DNA from: Paenibacillus senegalimassiliensis
GTDB lineage: Bacteria; Bacillota; Bacilli; Paenibacillales; Paenibacillaceae
Assembly (NCBI RefSeq): GCF_001486585.1
Contig: NZ_LN909044.1
Span: 1-64,000, forward strand
Length of the DNA stretch: 64,000 nucleotides
Reading direction: 5' to 3'
Below the pieces are notes generated by a model. The model ran no database searches, was not told the DNA's origin, and saw nothing but the letters and a program-made list of their open reading frames with translations. Shown in pieces: positions 36,368 to 46,453 of the stretch (its first letter is position 1; each line of letters begins with the position of its first letter). The position numbers were made by a program, and so were the translations under genes.

Positions 36368-37432
36368 CTAAAGACGGTCAGCGATATGAAAGAAACGGTA
36401 CACCGTCTGGTCCGTCCAGGCATAGGAATCCTGATAGTCCCAATAGCGATGTTTGCTTGGCGTCGTGTGAGCGTTCACCAGCGGCATACCGCCAGCATCG
36501 AATGCCGTTACGATCGTACTGTGCTGATACGCACCATTGCCGTCCCAGTCATATACAATGACGTCTCCGAGTTGCAACTGCTCCGGACGATCCAGCGCTT
36601 GCGCGTGAAGTCCGGTCTGACTCTGTGCCAGGTAGCGCTCCAGCGCATTGGAGACGGACCAGCTATAGCTCCAGGCTTCCCGTCCGCCGATGTAACCTTT
36701 GTACCACCAGCCCGATTCTCTTTTTCCAGTATAGTTTATTGGGGCACCGCCTGCAAAGAGGCATTGGGAGATATAATTGGTGCAATCCACCTCGAAGGCG
36801 GCAAATTCCGGGTTGAATCCATCCCACCACCGATCGGCATACAGAACGGCCTCCTCACGGCGGTATGGCGTGCTTCGGGAAGCCGCCCCCCTATCCCCTA
36901 AAACGTTGCGATTCAGGAATGGCCGGGGCAAGACCTCACCTCGTCCGGAATGAGTGGGATCATCAATAGTTGGCAACACCAAATCCGGGTGCCGTTCAGG
37001 AACCCGCTGCTCGACCCGCGAGATTGTCCAGCCCAGGCCATCCTGCTGCAAGGTCAGACGCTGCCGGTCGATTCGTTCCTCCTGATGACGGGCGCCGCCC
37101 TTCTCGTAGTGTATTTTCCGCATCAGTTGCAGATCCACCTCGATCTCTCCTGCGCGCTTCTCGATCTCACGAATCAGTTTGGCCCGGGTCTCACAGCGTA
37201 ACGGCACCGCCCTGCGGCCATGATACCAAGCTTGTAGCTTCCGCTTCCGCTCTCCGCGGTGCAGCAAATGATCGACATCGGTCACGACGCTCCCTCCACC
37301 GGATGCGCGATAATCCACCTCATCCTGATTCTGCTCATTCACGTACACCGACAACGTCTTTTTCCAATCGTCCGCCACACCTTCGCCCCCTATAACCGAA
37401 TGACTTTCATCTATATGTATATGTGTCTTCAT
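36368..37432 (-). CDS. Amidase-domain (Amidase_6-like) protein
   Basis: 354 aa from ATG 37432. The C-terminal ~160 residues fit the putative amidase domain of PF12671 type: YRREEAVLYADRWWDGFNPE, then the likely catalytic Cys in FEVDCTNYISQC, GWWYKG, and His in YQHSTIVTAF, an NlpC/P60-like cysteine peptidase arrangement. The first ~190 residues are charged (KRKLQAWYHGRR and KLIREIEKRAGEIEVDLQLM) and partly helical, like the N-terminal part of Bacillus YhbB-like proteins. I see no signal peptide or membrane segment, so export is doubtful. No clear ribosome binding site precedes either candidate start (ATG 37432 or TTG 37438), so the start is uncertain. Confidence 0.75.
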   Translation of the reverse strand: MKTHIHIDESHSVIGGEGVADDWKKTLSVYVNEQNQDEVDYRASGGGSVVTDVDHLLHRGERKRKLQAWYHGRRAVPLRCETRAKLIREIEKRAGEIEVDLQLMRKIHYEKGGARHQEERIDRQRLTLQQDGLGWTISRVEQRVPERHPDLVLPTIDDPTHSGRGEVLPRPFLNRNVLGDRGAASRSTPYRREEAVLYADRWWDGFNPEFAAFEVDCTNYISQCLFAGGAPINYTGKRESGWWYKGYIGGREAWSYSWSVSNALERYLAQSQTGLHAQALDRPEQLQLGDVIVYDWDGNGAYQHSTIVTAFDAGGMPLVNAHTTPSKHRYWDYQDSYAWTDQTVYRFFHIADRL

Positions 37433-37550
37433 AGGCAAGTATGTTCGCTTCTACGCCGGTCTGAAAGCCTCTACATCCTTATGGAATGGGCATAAACCAG
37501 CTTTTTCTAGGGCAAAAAGTTCTTTACTCGCAGCGTCAGGAAAGGTATAC

Positions 37551-37578
37551 TTGAGATAGATCATTTATGAAATATGGT
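37551..37578 (+). promoter_or_regulatory. Probable acnA promoter
   Basis: -35 TTGAGA (37551-37556), 16-nt spacer, -10 TATGGT (37573-37578). A GTTTC/GAAAC inverted repeat (37577-37581 and 37589-37593) overlaps the -10 edge and the start of the transcript, ahead of the ribosome binding site. It could be an operator or leader hairpin. The regulator is not evident. Confidence 0.5.
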
Positions 37579-37607
37579 TTCACCTAATGAAACAAGGAGG
37601 TTCATCC

Positions 37608-40325
37608 ATGTCAGTTCGTGATTTTTTCTCCGCAGCCCGTATGCTGGAAGTCGGCGGTAAGAGCTACCGTTACTTCGATCTACGGGCCCTCGAACAACAA
37701 GGGCTTGGTAATATCGCCAAGCTGCCATTCTCGATTAAGGTATTGCTAGAAGCTGCTGTTCGCCAATATGACGGCAGAGCCATCACCCAAGAACATGTGA
37801 AGCAAATCGCCGGTTGGAGCGAGGGCCGCGATGATAACAAAGAGATTCCATTTATCCCCGCTCGTATTGTGTTGCAAGACTTTACTGGCGTTCCGGTCGT
37901 TGTTGACCTTGCCGCCATGCGCGACACCGTGAAGAAAGCTGGCGGTGATCCCAAGCAGATTAATCCGCTGGTGCCTGTCGATCTCGTCATCGACCACTCG
38001 GTTATGGTGGATGCCTTCGGCTCCGAGGACGCGCTTGAGTACAACATGAACGTGGAATTTGAACGTAATGAGGAACGTTACCGGTTCCTGCGCTGGGCGC
38101 AGACTGCCTTCGATAATTTCCGTGCCGTACCTCCAGCTACCGGGATCGTTCACCAGGTGAATTTGGAATATCTGGCTTCGGTTGCTGCTACCAAAACGGT
38201 AGACGGAGAAACCGTAGTATTCCCGGATTCCCTTGTAGGAACCGACTCGCATACCACAATGATTAACGGCCTGGGTGTCGTTGGCTGGGGCGTAGGCGGT
38301 ATTGAAGCAGAAGCAGGCATGCTCGGGCAGCCGTTGTACTTTGTTGCACCGGAAGTCATCGGCTTCAAGCTAACTGGCAGCCTGGCTGAAGGCGCAACTG
38401 CAACTGACCTTGCTCTCACGGTCACGCAAATGCTCCGTAAGAAAGGCGTCGTCGGCAAGTTCGTAGAATTCTACGGCCCGGGGCTCGCCAACATCGGATT
38501 GGCGGACCGCGCTACTGTAGCCAATATGGCACCGGAATACGGGGCTACCATCGGCTACTTCCCGGTAGATAGCGAGACCCTCGCCTACCTGCGTGGCACC
38601 GGCCGCTCTGAGGAACAAATCGCCCTCGTCGAAGCCTACTATAAAGCGCAAGGCATGTTCCGGACCAGTGATACGCCAGATCCTGAATTCACCGACCTCA
38701 TTGAGCTAGACCTTGGTTCGGTGGTACCGAGCCTGGCCGGGCCCAAACGTCCTCAGGACCGTATTGAATTGACGGCCATGAAGGAAAGCTTCAATGATAT
38801 TATCCGCACTCCTCTCGATAAGGGGGGTTACGGGCTGAGCGATGAGAAGATTGAACAAACGGTACCGATCAAGCATCCTGACGGTTCCACCAGTAAGCTC
38901 AGCACCGGTGCCGTCGTGATTGCGGCGATTACAAGCTGCACGAATACCTCGAACCCAAGCGTTATGGTCGGGGCAGGCCTCTTGGCCAAGAAGGCTGTAG
39001 AACGCGGACTGACCAAGCCGGGTTACGTAAAGAGCAGCTTGACGCCAGGTTCCCTGGTCGTCACCGAGTATTTGCATAAGGCTGGCCTCATCGAGCCGTT
39101 GGAAGCACTTGGCTTCCACGTCGCTGGTTACGGCTGCGCCACTTGTATCGGTAACTCCGGTCCGTTGCCGGACGAGGTAAGCACGGCCATTGCGGACAAT
39201 GACTTGACGGTAGCTGCCGTATTATCCGGTAACCGGAACTTTGAGGGCCGCATCCACGCGCAGGTGAAAGCTAACTATCTGGCCTCTCCTCCGCTCGTCG
39301 TTGCTTATGCCCTTGCCGGTACAGTCAATATCGATTTGCAGCATGACCCGATTGGTTATGATCGCGATAATCAACCGGTGTATCTGCAAGACATTTGGCC
39401 ATCCTCCGCTGAGATTAAGGCGGCAATTGGCCTCTCAGTAAGTCCGGATATGTTCCGTGCCAAATACGAGCATGTATTTACGCAAAATGAACGTTGGAAT
39501 TCCATTCCTGTGCCACAAGGTGAGTTGTACGAATGGGATGCCAAATCGACGTATATCCAAAATCCGCCGTTCTTCGAGCAACTTGGTGATGGATTGCACG
39601 ATATCGCGGATATCCGCAATGCTCGCGTGCTGGCTCTGCTCGGTGATTCTGTCACGACAGACCATATCTCACCTGCGGGGAATATTTCACCAAGCAGTCC
39701 TGCCGGCAGTTACCTGACCGACCATCATGTAGAACGCAAGGACTTTAACTCCTACGGCTCACGCCGGGGGAATCATGAGGTCATGATGCGGGGTACCTTC
39801 GCTAACATCCGTATTCGTAATCAGGTGGCTCCGGGCACCGAAGGCGGAGTAACGAAGTATCTGCCAACGGACGAAGTAATGTCTATCTATGACGCCTCGA
39901 TGAAATATCAGGCGGAAGGACAGGAGCTTATCGTCATTGCCGGTAAGGAATACGGTACAGGTAGCTCCCGCGACTGGGCCGCTAAGGGTACGTATTTGCT
40001 TGGTGTCAAAGCAGTCATTGCCGAGAGCTTCGAGCGCATTCACCGTAGCAACCTGGTTGGCATGGGCGTATTGCCATTGCAATTCCAGGAAGGCTCCGGC
40101 TGGAACACGCTGGCAATTGATGGTACGGAGACGTTCCATATTACCGGGCTTAGCAATGAAGTGAAGCCTGGAGAGGAACTGACCGTCACAGCTACACGCC
40201 AGGATGGCACAACGTTCACCTTCCCCGTCATTGCCCGCCTCGACAGCATGGTGGATGTGGACTACTACCATAACGGAGGCATCCTGCAAACGGTATTGCG
40301 ACAAATGATTCAGGCACATGTCTAA
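37608..40325 (+). CDS. acnA: Aconitate hydratase A
   Basis: 905 aa. It interconverts citrate and isocitrate in the TCA cycle and may act as an iron-responsive RNA-binding protein, as in B. subtilis CitB. The 4Fe-4S ligands are Cys in TSCTNTSNP and the pair in [40 protein letters not shown] and [16 protein letters not shown] mark active-site blocks. The chosen ATG follows AAGGAGG at 7 nt; a longer frame would start at 37587. Monogenic, with a terminator 25 nt after the stop. Confidence 0.97.
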   Translation: MSVRDFFSAARMLEVGGKSYRYFDLRALEQQGLGNIAKLPFSIKVLLEAAVRQYDGRAITQEHVKQIAGWSEGRDDNKEIPFIPARIVLQDFTGVPVVVDLAAMRDTVKKAGGDPKQINPLVPVDLVIDHSVMVDAFGSEDALEYNMNVEFERNEERYRFLRWAQTAFDNFRAVPPATGIVHQVNLEYLASVAATKTVDGETVVFPDSLVGTDSHTTMINGLGVVGWGVGGIEAEAGMLGQPLYFVAPEVIGFKLTGSLAEGATATDLALTVTQMLRKKGVVGKFVEFYGPGLANIGLADRATVANMAPEYGATIGYFPVDSETLAYLRGTGRSEEQIALVEAYYKAQGMFRTSDTPDPEFTDLIELDLGSVVPSLAGPKRPQDRIELTAMKESFNDIIRTPLDKGGYGLSDEKIEQTVPIKHPDGSTSKLSTGAVVIAAITSCTNTSNPSVMVGAGLLAKKAVERGLTKPGYVKSSLTPGSLVVTEYLHKAGLIEPLEALGFHVAGYGCATCIGNSGPLPDEVSTAIADNDLTVAAVLSGNRNFEGRIHAQVKANYLASPPLVVAYALAGTVNIDLQHDPIGYDRDNQPVYLQDIWPSSAEIKAAIGLSVSPDMFRAKYEHVFTQNERWNSIPVPQGELYEWDAKSTYIQNPPFFEQLGDGLHDIADIRNARVLALLGDSVTTDHISPAGNISPSSPAGSYLTDHHVERKDFNSYGSRRGNHEVMMRGTFANIRIRNQVAPGTEGGVTKYLPTDEVMSIYDASMKYQAEGQELIVIAGKEYGTGSSRDWAAKGTYLLGVKAVIAESFERIHRSNLVGMGVLPLQFQEGSGWNTLAIDGTETFHITGLSNEVKPGEELTVTATRQDGTTFTFPVIARLDSMVDVDYYHNGGILQTVLRQMIQAHV

Positions 40326-40350
40326 TTAGCCTTATCACATAACTATGCTG

Positions 40351-40382
40351 TCTCCCCTCTTTGTAAGAGGGGAGATTTTTTT
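40351..40382 (+). terminator. Terminator of acnA
   Basis: A perfect 11-bp stem, TCTCCCCTCTT (40351-40361) with AAGAGGGGAGA (40365-40375), and a run of seven Ts. It lies between the convergent acnA and AraC-type regulator genes. Confidence 0.93.
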
Positions 40383-40395
40383 ATTTCATTGGCTG

Positions 40396-42714
40396 CTACT
40401 CACCCTTATGCATTTTGCGATATTGGGACGGAGTAATGCCGTACACCTTTTTAAAAACAGAATAGAACGTATTCAGAGAGGAAAAGCCGTAAGAGGAAAT
40501 GATCGGCTCGATGGGCGAATCCGACGTCAACAGCTCACGGCAGATGCATTCGAGTCGCTTGGCAGAGATTGTATCTGTGATGGACTGGCTGGTTTCCGCC
40601 TTGTACAGGCTACGCAAATAATTGACGGACAAGCCAAGCTCATCGGCCAGCATTTTAGATGATAGATTCGGGTTGCTAAGCTGTTCGGCAATAATACGTT
40701 GTACCTCTTGGACAAAATCCGCATTTTTGGACTGACTACGAGCGGCCGCCAATTCCTCCAGGGCCTTGATCAGAAGCTGCTCCATCCAGGAGACCACACG
40801 GTCCAGCGTTTCCAACTGAATAATTTGATTCTCTACCGAGGTCAATCCAAATGAGCTAGGCAGCGGCCCTGCGGCCTGATCCTGCAACAATCTGCGTACA
40901 TCCATAAACAAGGTAATCAACGACATTTTGCTCTCAAAATAAGGCAATGAGCGAAGAGCTTCCACGGCTTGATGGATAATAGCCACCGCCTGCTCCCCAT
41001 CCGTCTTGTGAATCGCTTGTGCCAGTTGGCGTTCTTTATCAATAGGCAGATGATAGACTTCACCGGAGACTGGCTCTGAGGAAGGTGCCTTGACGATAAC
41101 CGATTCATATCCCAAGCGGAAGCGCTCCTGGGACAGCTCATAGGTCTCCATATAAGCCTCATGAAGATCACTGAGCCGCTCGACCTCCCCTCCCCACGCT
41201 ACGGTGGTCCCTAGCGATAAATATTGTTTAATCAACTGCTGTGCGTTTGTAAGCTCGGCCGTGAAATGATCTGTATTGTTGGTACTGATATTAAGAATAA
41301 CGGCAACATGATCATTTCCCATATCTACCGTTTGTACAAGTTGCCCTGAGAGCTTAAGAGATTCATGAACAATATTACCCATGGCAAAGCGGAGCAAGCG
41401 ACGATCCTTCTCAGAATAACGTTCTGTAAATTCCTGAAATCGATCAATCCGGAATAGACCAATCGACAAGTATTTCTCCGGCAGTTCAATGCCCCACTCG
41501 GCAAATTGCCCTTGGTTTTCCCCACGAGATAACAGGCCTCGCTCCAACAATTCACGGAGGAAGCGCTCTCTACCCAGCACCTTGCTATTCCTCCAATGGG
41601 CTGTCAGCTCCACAATTTGCTCCTGCTGAGCGGTGAACACACTGGACAGGTAATCCAGTTCGTCGGCAGACTTCTCTTGCCCAAAGCTTTCTGCCTGATG
41701 TTGCTTCATCACACTCCGAACCAAGTCCTGAATCGGGGAGTACACTCGCTTGGAAATGAGTACGGTTATCGTTAATGAAGCAAAGAATAGGCCACTGAAC
41801 AGAATAAGGCTCAGATTGCGAAGCACCTCAATTTTCCTCAAAATCACATCCCTGGGTATCGTCTCGATAAAGCTCCAGTTCTGAATGCCTTTAACCGTGG
41901 TGTTAGAGAACACCATTAATTGCGTCTCCTGCTGGGCAGGCTTGAACATCTCCCATCCGCTAGTCCCGTGTATACGGCTGCGATATTGCTGAATCTGTTG
42001 TTGATCCAGTGGAACGTTGCTGAACACCAACTCATCATGATCATTCAGCACAGCTATGTTCCGATTCTGATACTGGGAATTGCTCTGAAGCAATGTCATT
42101 AACTCCAAAGTATCCACGTTCAACACAAAGGCGGAAATGGAGTTGCCCTTCTCATAAAGCCGGATAATCGTAATCACATCTTTGTATGTATCAGCCCGAA
42201 GTGGAACGGGTAGTTTTCTTGGAATCAACACGGTTTGATCCGCTTGCCTGGGATTGCGCAGTCGCTGCAAGATATCCTGATCATAGAATCCACCTGCTTC
42301 ATTGAGCCCAAGCTTGGAATCGATCACCGTGTCCGTGTAGTCATTAATTAAATACACCGAGTCTATAGAGGGATTAGACATTTTTATGCTCATTAATCGG
42401 CTCCACACTTTATAGGTTTCATAGTCGCTGTACTTGTCAGAGAGCGCATACACTTTCAGATCATTATCATTGCTGGAGGAGAAGGCAAAGTCCAGCGACC
42501 ACTCCAGCAGCCGGGCTGTATTCTGAGCCCCATTAATCAGCAGGGACTCTGAATGCTCCCCAATCTCTTCAACCAGGGTACGTGAGGATTGCCAGTAGAG
42601 CACTAAGAACGAAATAGCGAGTACCAACACATTGACGCTAACGAAATAAAAGATGATGCGCATATAGGTCGGATGCTTCCGAAATGAATTTAACCAAGGC
42701 CAACGAAATTTCAT
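40396..42714 (-). CDS. Membrane-anchored AraC-family transcriptional regulator (YesS-like)
   Basis: 772 aa. A transmembrane helix at about 20-42 and another near 300-322 flank a ~250-aa extracellular Cache-like sensor region. A cytoplasmic middle portion and a C-terminal AraC double helix-turn-helix follow (SSKMLADELGLSVNYLRSLY, then PIEPIISSYGFSSLNTFYSV). It thus combines sensing and DNA binding in one chain, unlike the YesM/YesN pair earlier in the window. It is divergent from the importer/GH130 operon that starts at 42975 and very likely controls it in response to an extracellular sugar. AGGGGGG precedes the ATG. Confidence 0.9.
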   Translation of the reverse strand: MKFRWPWLNSFRKHPTYMRIIFYFVSVNVLVLAISFLVLYWQSSRTLVEEIGEHSESLLINGAQNTARLLEWSLDFAFSSSNDNDLKVYALSDKYSDYETYKVWSRLMSIKMSNPSIDSVYLINDYTDTVIDSKLGLNEAGGFYDQDILQRLRNPRQADQTVLIPRKLPVPLRADTYKDVITIIRLYEKGNSISAFVLNVDTLELMTLLQSNSQYQNRNIAVLNDHDELVFSNVPLDQQQIQQYRSRIHGTSGWEMFKPAQQETQLMVFSNTTVKGIQNWSFIETIPRDVILRKIEVLRNLSLILFSGLFFASLTITVLISKRVYSPIQDLVRSVMKQHQAESFGQEKSADELDYLSSVFTAQQEQIVELTAHWRNSKVLGRERFLRELLERGLLSRGENQGQFAEWGIELPEKYLSIGLFRIDRFQEFTERYSEKDRRLLRFAMGNIVHESLKLSGQLVQTVDMGNDHVAVILNISTNNTDHFTAELTNAQQLIKQYLSLGTTVAWGGEVERLSDLHEAYMETYELSQERFRLGYESVIVKAPSSEPVSGEVYHLPIDKERQLAQAIHKTDGEQAVAIIHQAVEALRSLPYFESKMSLITLFMDVRRLLQDQAAGPLPSSFGLTSVENQIIQLETLDRVVSWMEQLLIKALEELAAARSQSKNADFVQEVQRIIAEQLSNPNLSSKMLADELGLSVNYLRSLYKAETSQSITDTISAKRLECICRELLTSDSPIEPIISSYGFSSLNTFYSVFKKVYGITPSQYRKMHKGE

Positions 42715-42739
42715 CTACAGGCCCCCCTGTATTTATATA

Positions 42740-42760
42740 AAGCGCTTCATTATTGTAGCA
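42740..42760 (-). promoter_or_regulatory. Extended -10 promoter of the AraC-type regulator with a cre-like palindrome
   Basis: On the minus strand TGCTACAAT (42752-42760) is an extended -10. No good -35 sits at 17 nt, though TTGCAG lies 20 nt upstream. Five bases downstream is the palindrome AAGCGCTT (42740-42747), the core of CcpA cre sites. That is roughly at +1, a position where CcpA would repress. The flanks match the cre consensus only partly. Confidence 0.45.
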
Positions 42761-42974
42761 TATCGGAATATATCCACCTGCAAATCGTTCATTTCTGGAT
42801 TACCGTTGTTTTTGGGAATCGCTGATTCTTTGCATTTAGGAGGAAGAGGAGCAAGTCGGAATTGTCTGGCTGCTCACAGCTTGCTATGGTTGCCTCATCG
42901 GGAACCGCGCGGCTGCCCACAAGGCACTGAAATTCCCGGCTAAGCCTTAAAGACACAAGGGGGTATGAACAACT

Positions 42975-43913
42975 ATGCAAGTGCAGCGAAAGGCAGGAAT
43001 GACCGCCAAGCTGAAGCAGATTGCCAACAATCCATTTCTATATGTAATGGCTGCGCCGGGGCTGCTGTTCTTCTTGATATTCAGCTATCTGCCGATTTAC
43101 GGCATTACGATTGCCTTCAAGGATTACAACTTCTCCAAGGGAATCACGGGGAGTGAATGGGTAGGCTTGAAAAATTTCGACTACTTCTTTACCTCCGACG
43201 ACTTCTGGATTGTGCTGCGTAACACCCTGGGATTGAACCTATTGTTCATCCTGTTCACCACGGTCACGGCGGTACTCATTGCGTTAATGTTCAATGAAAT
43301 CCGCAATAAATACTTCAAGCGAATTTCCCAGTCGCTGATCTTCCTCCCCTATTTCATGTCATGGATTGTAGTTGGCATGATTGTTCAGTCCCTATTCGGG
43401 GGCGAGGAGCCTATGATTAATCACTGGCTGTCAGGACTCGGTATGGAGCCGGTGAACTGGATGTTTGAAGCAAAGCTATGGCCCGCTATTCTAACAGTGA
43501 TCCGAGTCTGGCAGGGTGCTGGCTACCTTTCTATCATTTTCCTTGCCGCTATTACGGGCATACCCGAGGATCTATATGAAGCTGCAAGAATAGACGGAGC
43601 CTCCAAGCTGCAAATTATGTTGCGCATTACCTTGCCACTGCTCGTCCCAACCATTATGATCATGACCTTGCTCTCGGTTGGTAAAATTTTTAACGGTGAT
43701 TTTGCGATGATCTACGCGATTATCGGAGACAATTCGCTGCTGTATCCTACAACCGATGTCATTGATACCTTTGTGTTCCGTTCCATGCGGCAACTGCATG
43801 ATTTCGGGATGTCCTCGGCTGTCGGCTTGTTCCAATCCGTCATGGGATTGGTGTTCGTCCTGGCTGCGAATGCTGTAACCCGCCGATTATCGAAAGAATC
43901 AGCTTTATTCTAG
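42975..43913 (+). CDS. Sugar ABC transporter permease, LplB type
   Basis: 312 aa, six transmembrane helices. FSYLPIYGITIAFKDYN near residues 35-51 is a hallmark of LplB/YteP polysaccharide permeases, and the EAA loop is EAARIDGASKLQIMLRITLP near 204-223. It pairs with the LplC-type permease nine bases downstream. GGGGG lies 12 nt before the ATG, a somewhat long spacing; an out-of-frame ATG at 42965 lies between. First gene of the operon divergent from the AraC-type regulator. Confidence 0.93.
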   Translation: MQVQRKAGMTAKLKQIANNPFLYVMAAPGLLFFLIFSYLPIYGITIAFKDYNFSKGITGSEWVGLKNFDYFFTSDDFWIVLRNTLGLNLLFILFTTVTAVLIALMFNEIRNKYFKRISQSLIFLPYFMSWIVVGMIVQSLFGGEEPMINHWLSGLGMEPVNWMFEAKLWPAILTVIRVWQGAGYLSIIFLAAITGIPEDLYEAARIDGASKLQIMLRITLPLLVPTIMIMTLLSVGKIFNGDFAMIYAIIGDNSLLYPTTDVIDTFVFRSMRQLHDFGMSSAVGLFQSVMGLVFVLAANAVTRRLSKESALF

Positions 43914-43922
43914 GAGGTAATT

Positions 43923-44807
43923 ATGAAACAGAAGCAAAGTACGTCGGACCATGTCTTTACTGGGACCGCCTACACCTTTCTGGCCTTATTCACCTTGTTT
44001 TGCCTGTTTCCGTTTCTGCTAATGGTCATTGGCTCCTTCACCGATGAGGGCGAATTGATTGCGCACGGCTATACGCTGTTCCCCAGCAAGCTATCGCTAG
44101 CCGCCTACGAGGCTGTCCTGCAATCCGATGTACTATATAACGGATATGCCATCACTATATTTGTCACGCTGGTGGGTACGCTGAGTGCATTGTGCATTTC
44201 CGCTATGCTGGCCTATTCTCTGGCGAACAAACGCAATGTGCTGCAAACGCCGTTTTTACTATTTTGCTATTTGCCGATGCTGTTCTCGGGAGGTATTATC
44301 CCCTTCTATATTGTGGTCAGCCAATGGCTGAATTTGCAGAACACCGTATGGGTACTGATCTTGACCCTGTTATGCCAGCCCTTTCTCGTCTTCCTGCTGG
44401 TTAGCTTCTTCCGCACCATTCCAGAGGAACTGGAGGAGGCCGCACGAATTGATGGCGCCAACGAGATGAGGATATTCTTTCAGATTATGGTCCCGATCTC
44501 GAAGCCGATCCTGGCTTCCGTAGGTTTGTTCTATGCTCTGAATTACTGGAATGATTGGTTTATGGGTCTTATGTTTGTGGACAATGAGAAGCTGTTTCCT
44601 TTACAGTTGATCTTGCGCAGAATGGTATCCAATATGGAAGCGGCCAAGAATCTTATTCCTTCGGGCGCGGCAATTTCGGTTACACCACCAACCTATGGCG
44701 TACGAATGGCCACCACTGTACTGACGATCGGACCGATCATACTGCTCTACCCCATGCTGCAAAAGTATTTCGTCAAAGGTCTTACTGTAGGCGCTGTCAA
44801 AGGATAG
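43923..44807 (+). CDS. Sugar ABC transporter permease, LplC/YtcP type
   Basis: 294 aa with six helices. The N-terminus FLALFTLFCLFPFLLMVIGSF and the C-terminus PMLQKYFVKGLTVGAVKG are characteristic of LplC/YtcP permeases. The EAA motif is EEAARIDGANEMRIFFQIMVP near residue 175. The gene follows the LplB-type permease after 9 nt with AGGAGG before the ATG, and the solute-binding protein gene comes 76 nt later. Together they form a CUT1-family importer lacking its own ATPase. Confidence 0.93.
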   Translation: MKQKQSTSDHVFTGTAYTFLALFTLFCLFPFLLMVIGSFTDEGELIAHGYTLFPSKLSLAAYEAVLQSDVLYNGYAITIFVTLVGTLSALCISAMLAYSLANKRNVLQTPFLLFCYLPMLFSGGIIPFYIVVSQWLNLQNTVWVLILTLLCQPFLVFLLVSFFRTIPEELEEAARIDGANEMRIFFQIMVPISKPILASVGLFYALNYWNDWFMGLMFVDNEKLFPLQLILRRMVSNMEAAKNLIPSGAAISVTPPTYGVRMATTVLTIGPIILLYPMLQKYFVKGLTVGAVKG

Positions 44808-44883
44808 CCACGGATTCCGGCTCTAACCGGAATCCTCCGGTTAAGCATAGATGCAGACAATCAAAATCAGGGAGGTTACAGCA

Positions 44884-46422
44884 ATGAAGTTAAGCAAATT
44901 CGCAGGATTGGCCTTATCACTATTATTGGTCTCATCCCTACTGCTCGCAGCTTGCGGCAATGGAAATACCAATAACGGCCAGAGTAATTCAGATGGATCA
45001 GAGAACAACGCGAGGGCAGACGTGTCGAAAACAAAGGAAGCGATTACATTAAAGGCCTATTTCCCCGGTGACAAGCCGGTAGGCTTTGATGAGGTGCTGA
45101 AAGCCGTCAATGATAAGCTGAAGAACGATAATGTTGGAGCACAGTTAAATATTAACTTCCTGCCCTGGTCGGACTATGGTAATTCAGTAGCGGTCAAAAT
45201 GTCGGCAGGCGAGGAATTCGATATGTATCTCGATGCCCCTTGGTTGTCCATGAACCAAATGATAGCTAGTAATTCACTGCAAGAGCTGGATGCCATGGTA
45301 GCGGAGCGCCAGGAGTTGAAGGCTTCCATCCCTGATGAGATGTGGGAATACAATAAATTTAACGGAAAAATTATGGGTATTCCGCTAGGAACCACGCAAG
45401 GTCCGGTATATGGCTTGTTAATTCGCAAGGACCTTCGCGAGAAGCATGGTCTCCCCGAAATCAAGACACTGGAGGACTTGGAGACCTTCCTGTATACGAT
45501 CAAGGAGAAGGAACCCGATGTGAGACCCTTTGTCATTAACGGCATCAAGGCAGATAAGCTTCCGTTCATTCTGAGCGATTCGGCTAACTTGGCCCTGGAT
45601 GAAGTGCTGGAGATCGGAGTCAATATGTTTGCTTATTCCGTTAAGGATAAGAAGATCGTTGGCCAGTGGGAGAGTCCGATGATTGCCGATGCCTTCGAAC
45701 GAGTAACCAAATACTACAGCGACGGGATTCTATCCAAAAATATTGCTCAGGAGCAAAATGCAGAAACCTTGTTCAAGCAAGGCAAATATGCTGCGACTTA
45801 TTATGCGGCAGATGGGGTTGAAGGCTTGAAATATAGTGAAATGCTAGCGGATGGCAGCGACAAGCTGGAGGTATTTATCCCTAACGGAGACACGGCTAAG
45901 CCTTACACCGCCTTCCAGCAATGGAACTTCCTCTGCATTCCAGCTTCCTCCAAGCATGCCGATTTGGCTATGGATGTGGCTAACTGGTTATCCATCAAGG
46001 AGAACCATGACTTAATGGAATATGGCATTCCGGGCAAGGATTGGGAAGCGGTTGGAGACTCAAGCTATAAGGTTCTCTCTAACTACTCCTTCCCGGGGTA
46101 TACGCTGACTTGGCGTCCAACGCTCAACCGTACACCGGATACGATGATGGAGGACGACAAGAAGTGGTTTGATTTCTCTGCAGACCCTGCCAACTTTACG
46201 CTTAGTCCTACCGCTGGCTTCACATTTGATGCGGAGAAGGTCAAGACGGAATACGCCAAGCTTACCCCGTTCCATGATTCATTGTTCCTGCCGCTAGCCC
46301 AAGGCGTCCTGGCAGCCGATAAAGGCAAGGCGCAGTTGGAGGACAAAATTAATAGTGTTGGCGGGCAAAAGGTAATCGAAGAAATTCAGGCACAAGTCGA
46401 TGCGGTTACGGCTGGAAAGTAA
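44884..46422 (+). CDS. Sugar ABC transporter solute-binding lipoprotein, LplA type
   Basis: 512 aa. The signal peptide ends in the lipobox LLLAAC (Cys23), followed by an Asn/Gly/Ser linker. The large body matches LplA/YtcQ-like binding proteins (SVAVKMSAGEEFDMYLDAPW, FQQWNFLCIPASSKHADLAM). I use ATG 44884, preceded by GGGAGG; the open frame from 44851 would add residues before the signal peptide. It delivers ligand to the two upstream permeases. Ligand unknown; the downstream GH130 suggests beta-mannosides or N-glycan fragments. Confidence 0.92.
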   Translation: MKLSKFAGLALSLLLVSSLLLAACGNGNTNNGQSNSDGSENNARADVSKTKEAITLKAYFPGDKPVGFDEVLKAVNDKLKNDNVGAQLNINFLPWSDYGNSVAVKMSAGEEFDMYLDAPWLSMNQMIASNSLQELDAMVAERQELKASIPDEMWEYNKFNGKIMGIPLGTTQGPVYGLLIRKDLREKHGLPEIKTLEDLETFLYTIKEKEPDVRPFVINGIKADKLPFILSDSANLALDEVLEIGVNMFAYSVKDKKIVGQWESPMIADAFERVTKYYSDGILSKNIAQEQNAETLFKQGKYAATYYAADGVEGLKYSEMLADGSDKLEVFIPNGDTAKPYTAFQQWNFLCIPASSKHADLAMDVANWLSIKENHDLMEYGIPGKDWEAVGDSSYKVLSNYSFPGYTLTWRPTLNRTPDTMMEDDKKWFDFSADPANFTLSPTAGFTFDAEKVKTEYAKLTPFHDSLFLPLAQGVLAADKGKAQLEDKINSVGGQKVIEEIQAQVDAVTAGK

Positions 46423-46453
46423 CGGATAAATATAGGAATGGAGAGATTAAACC

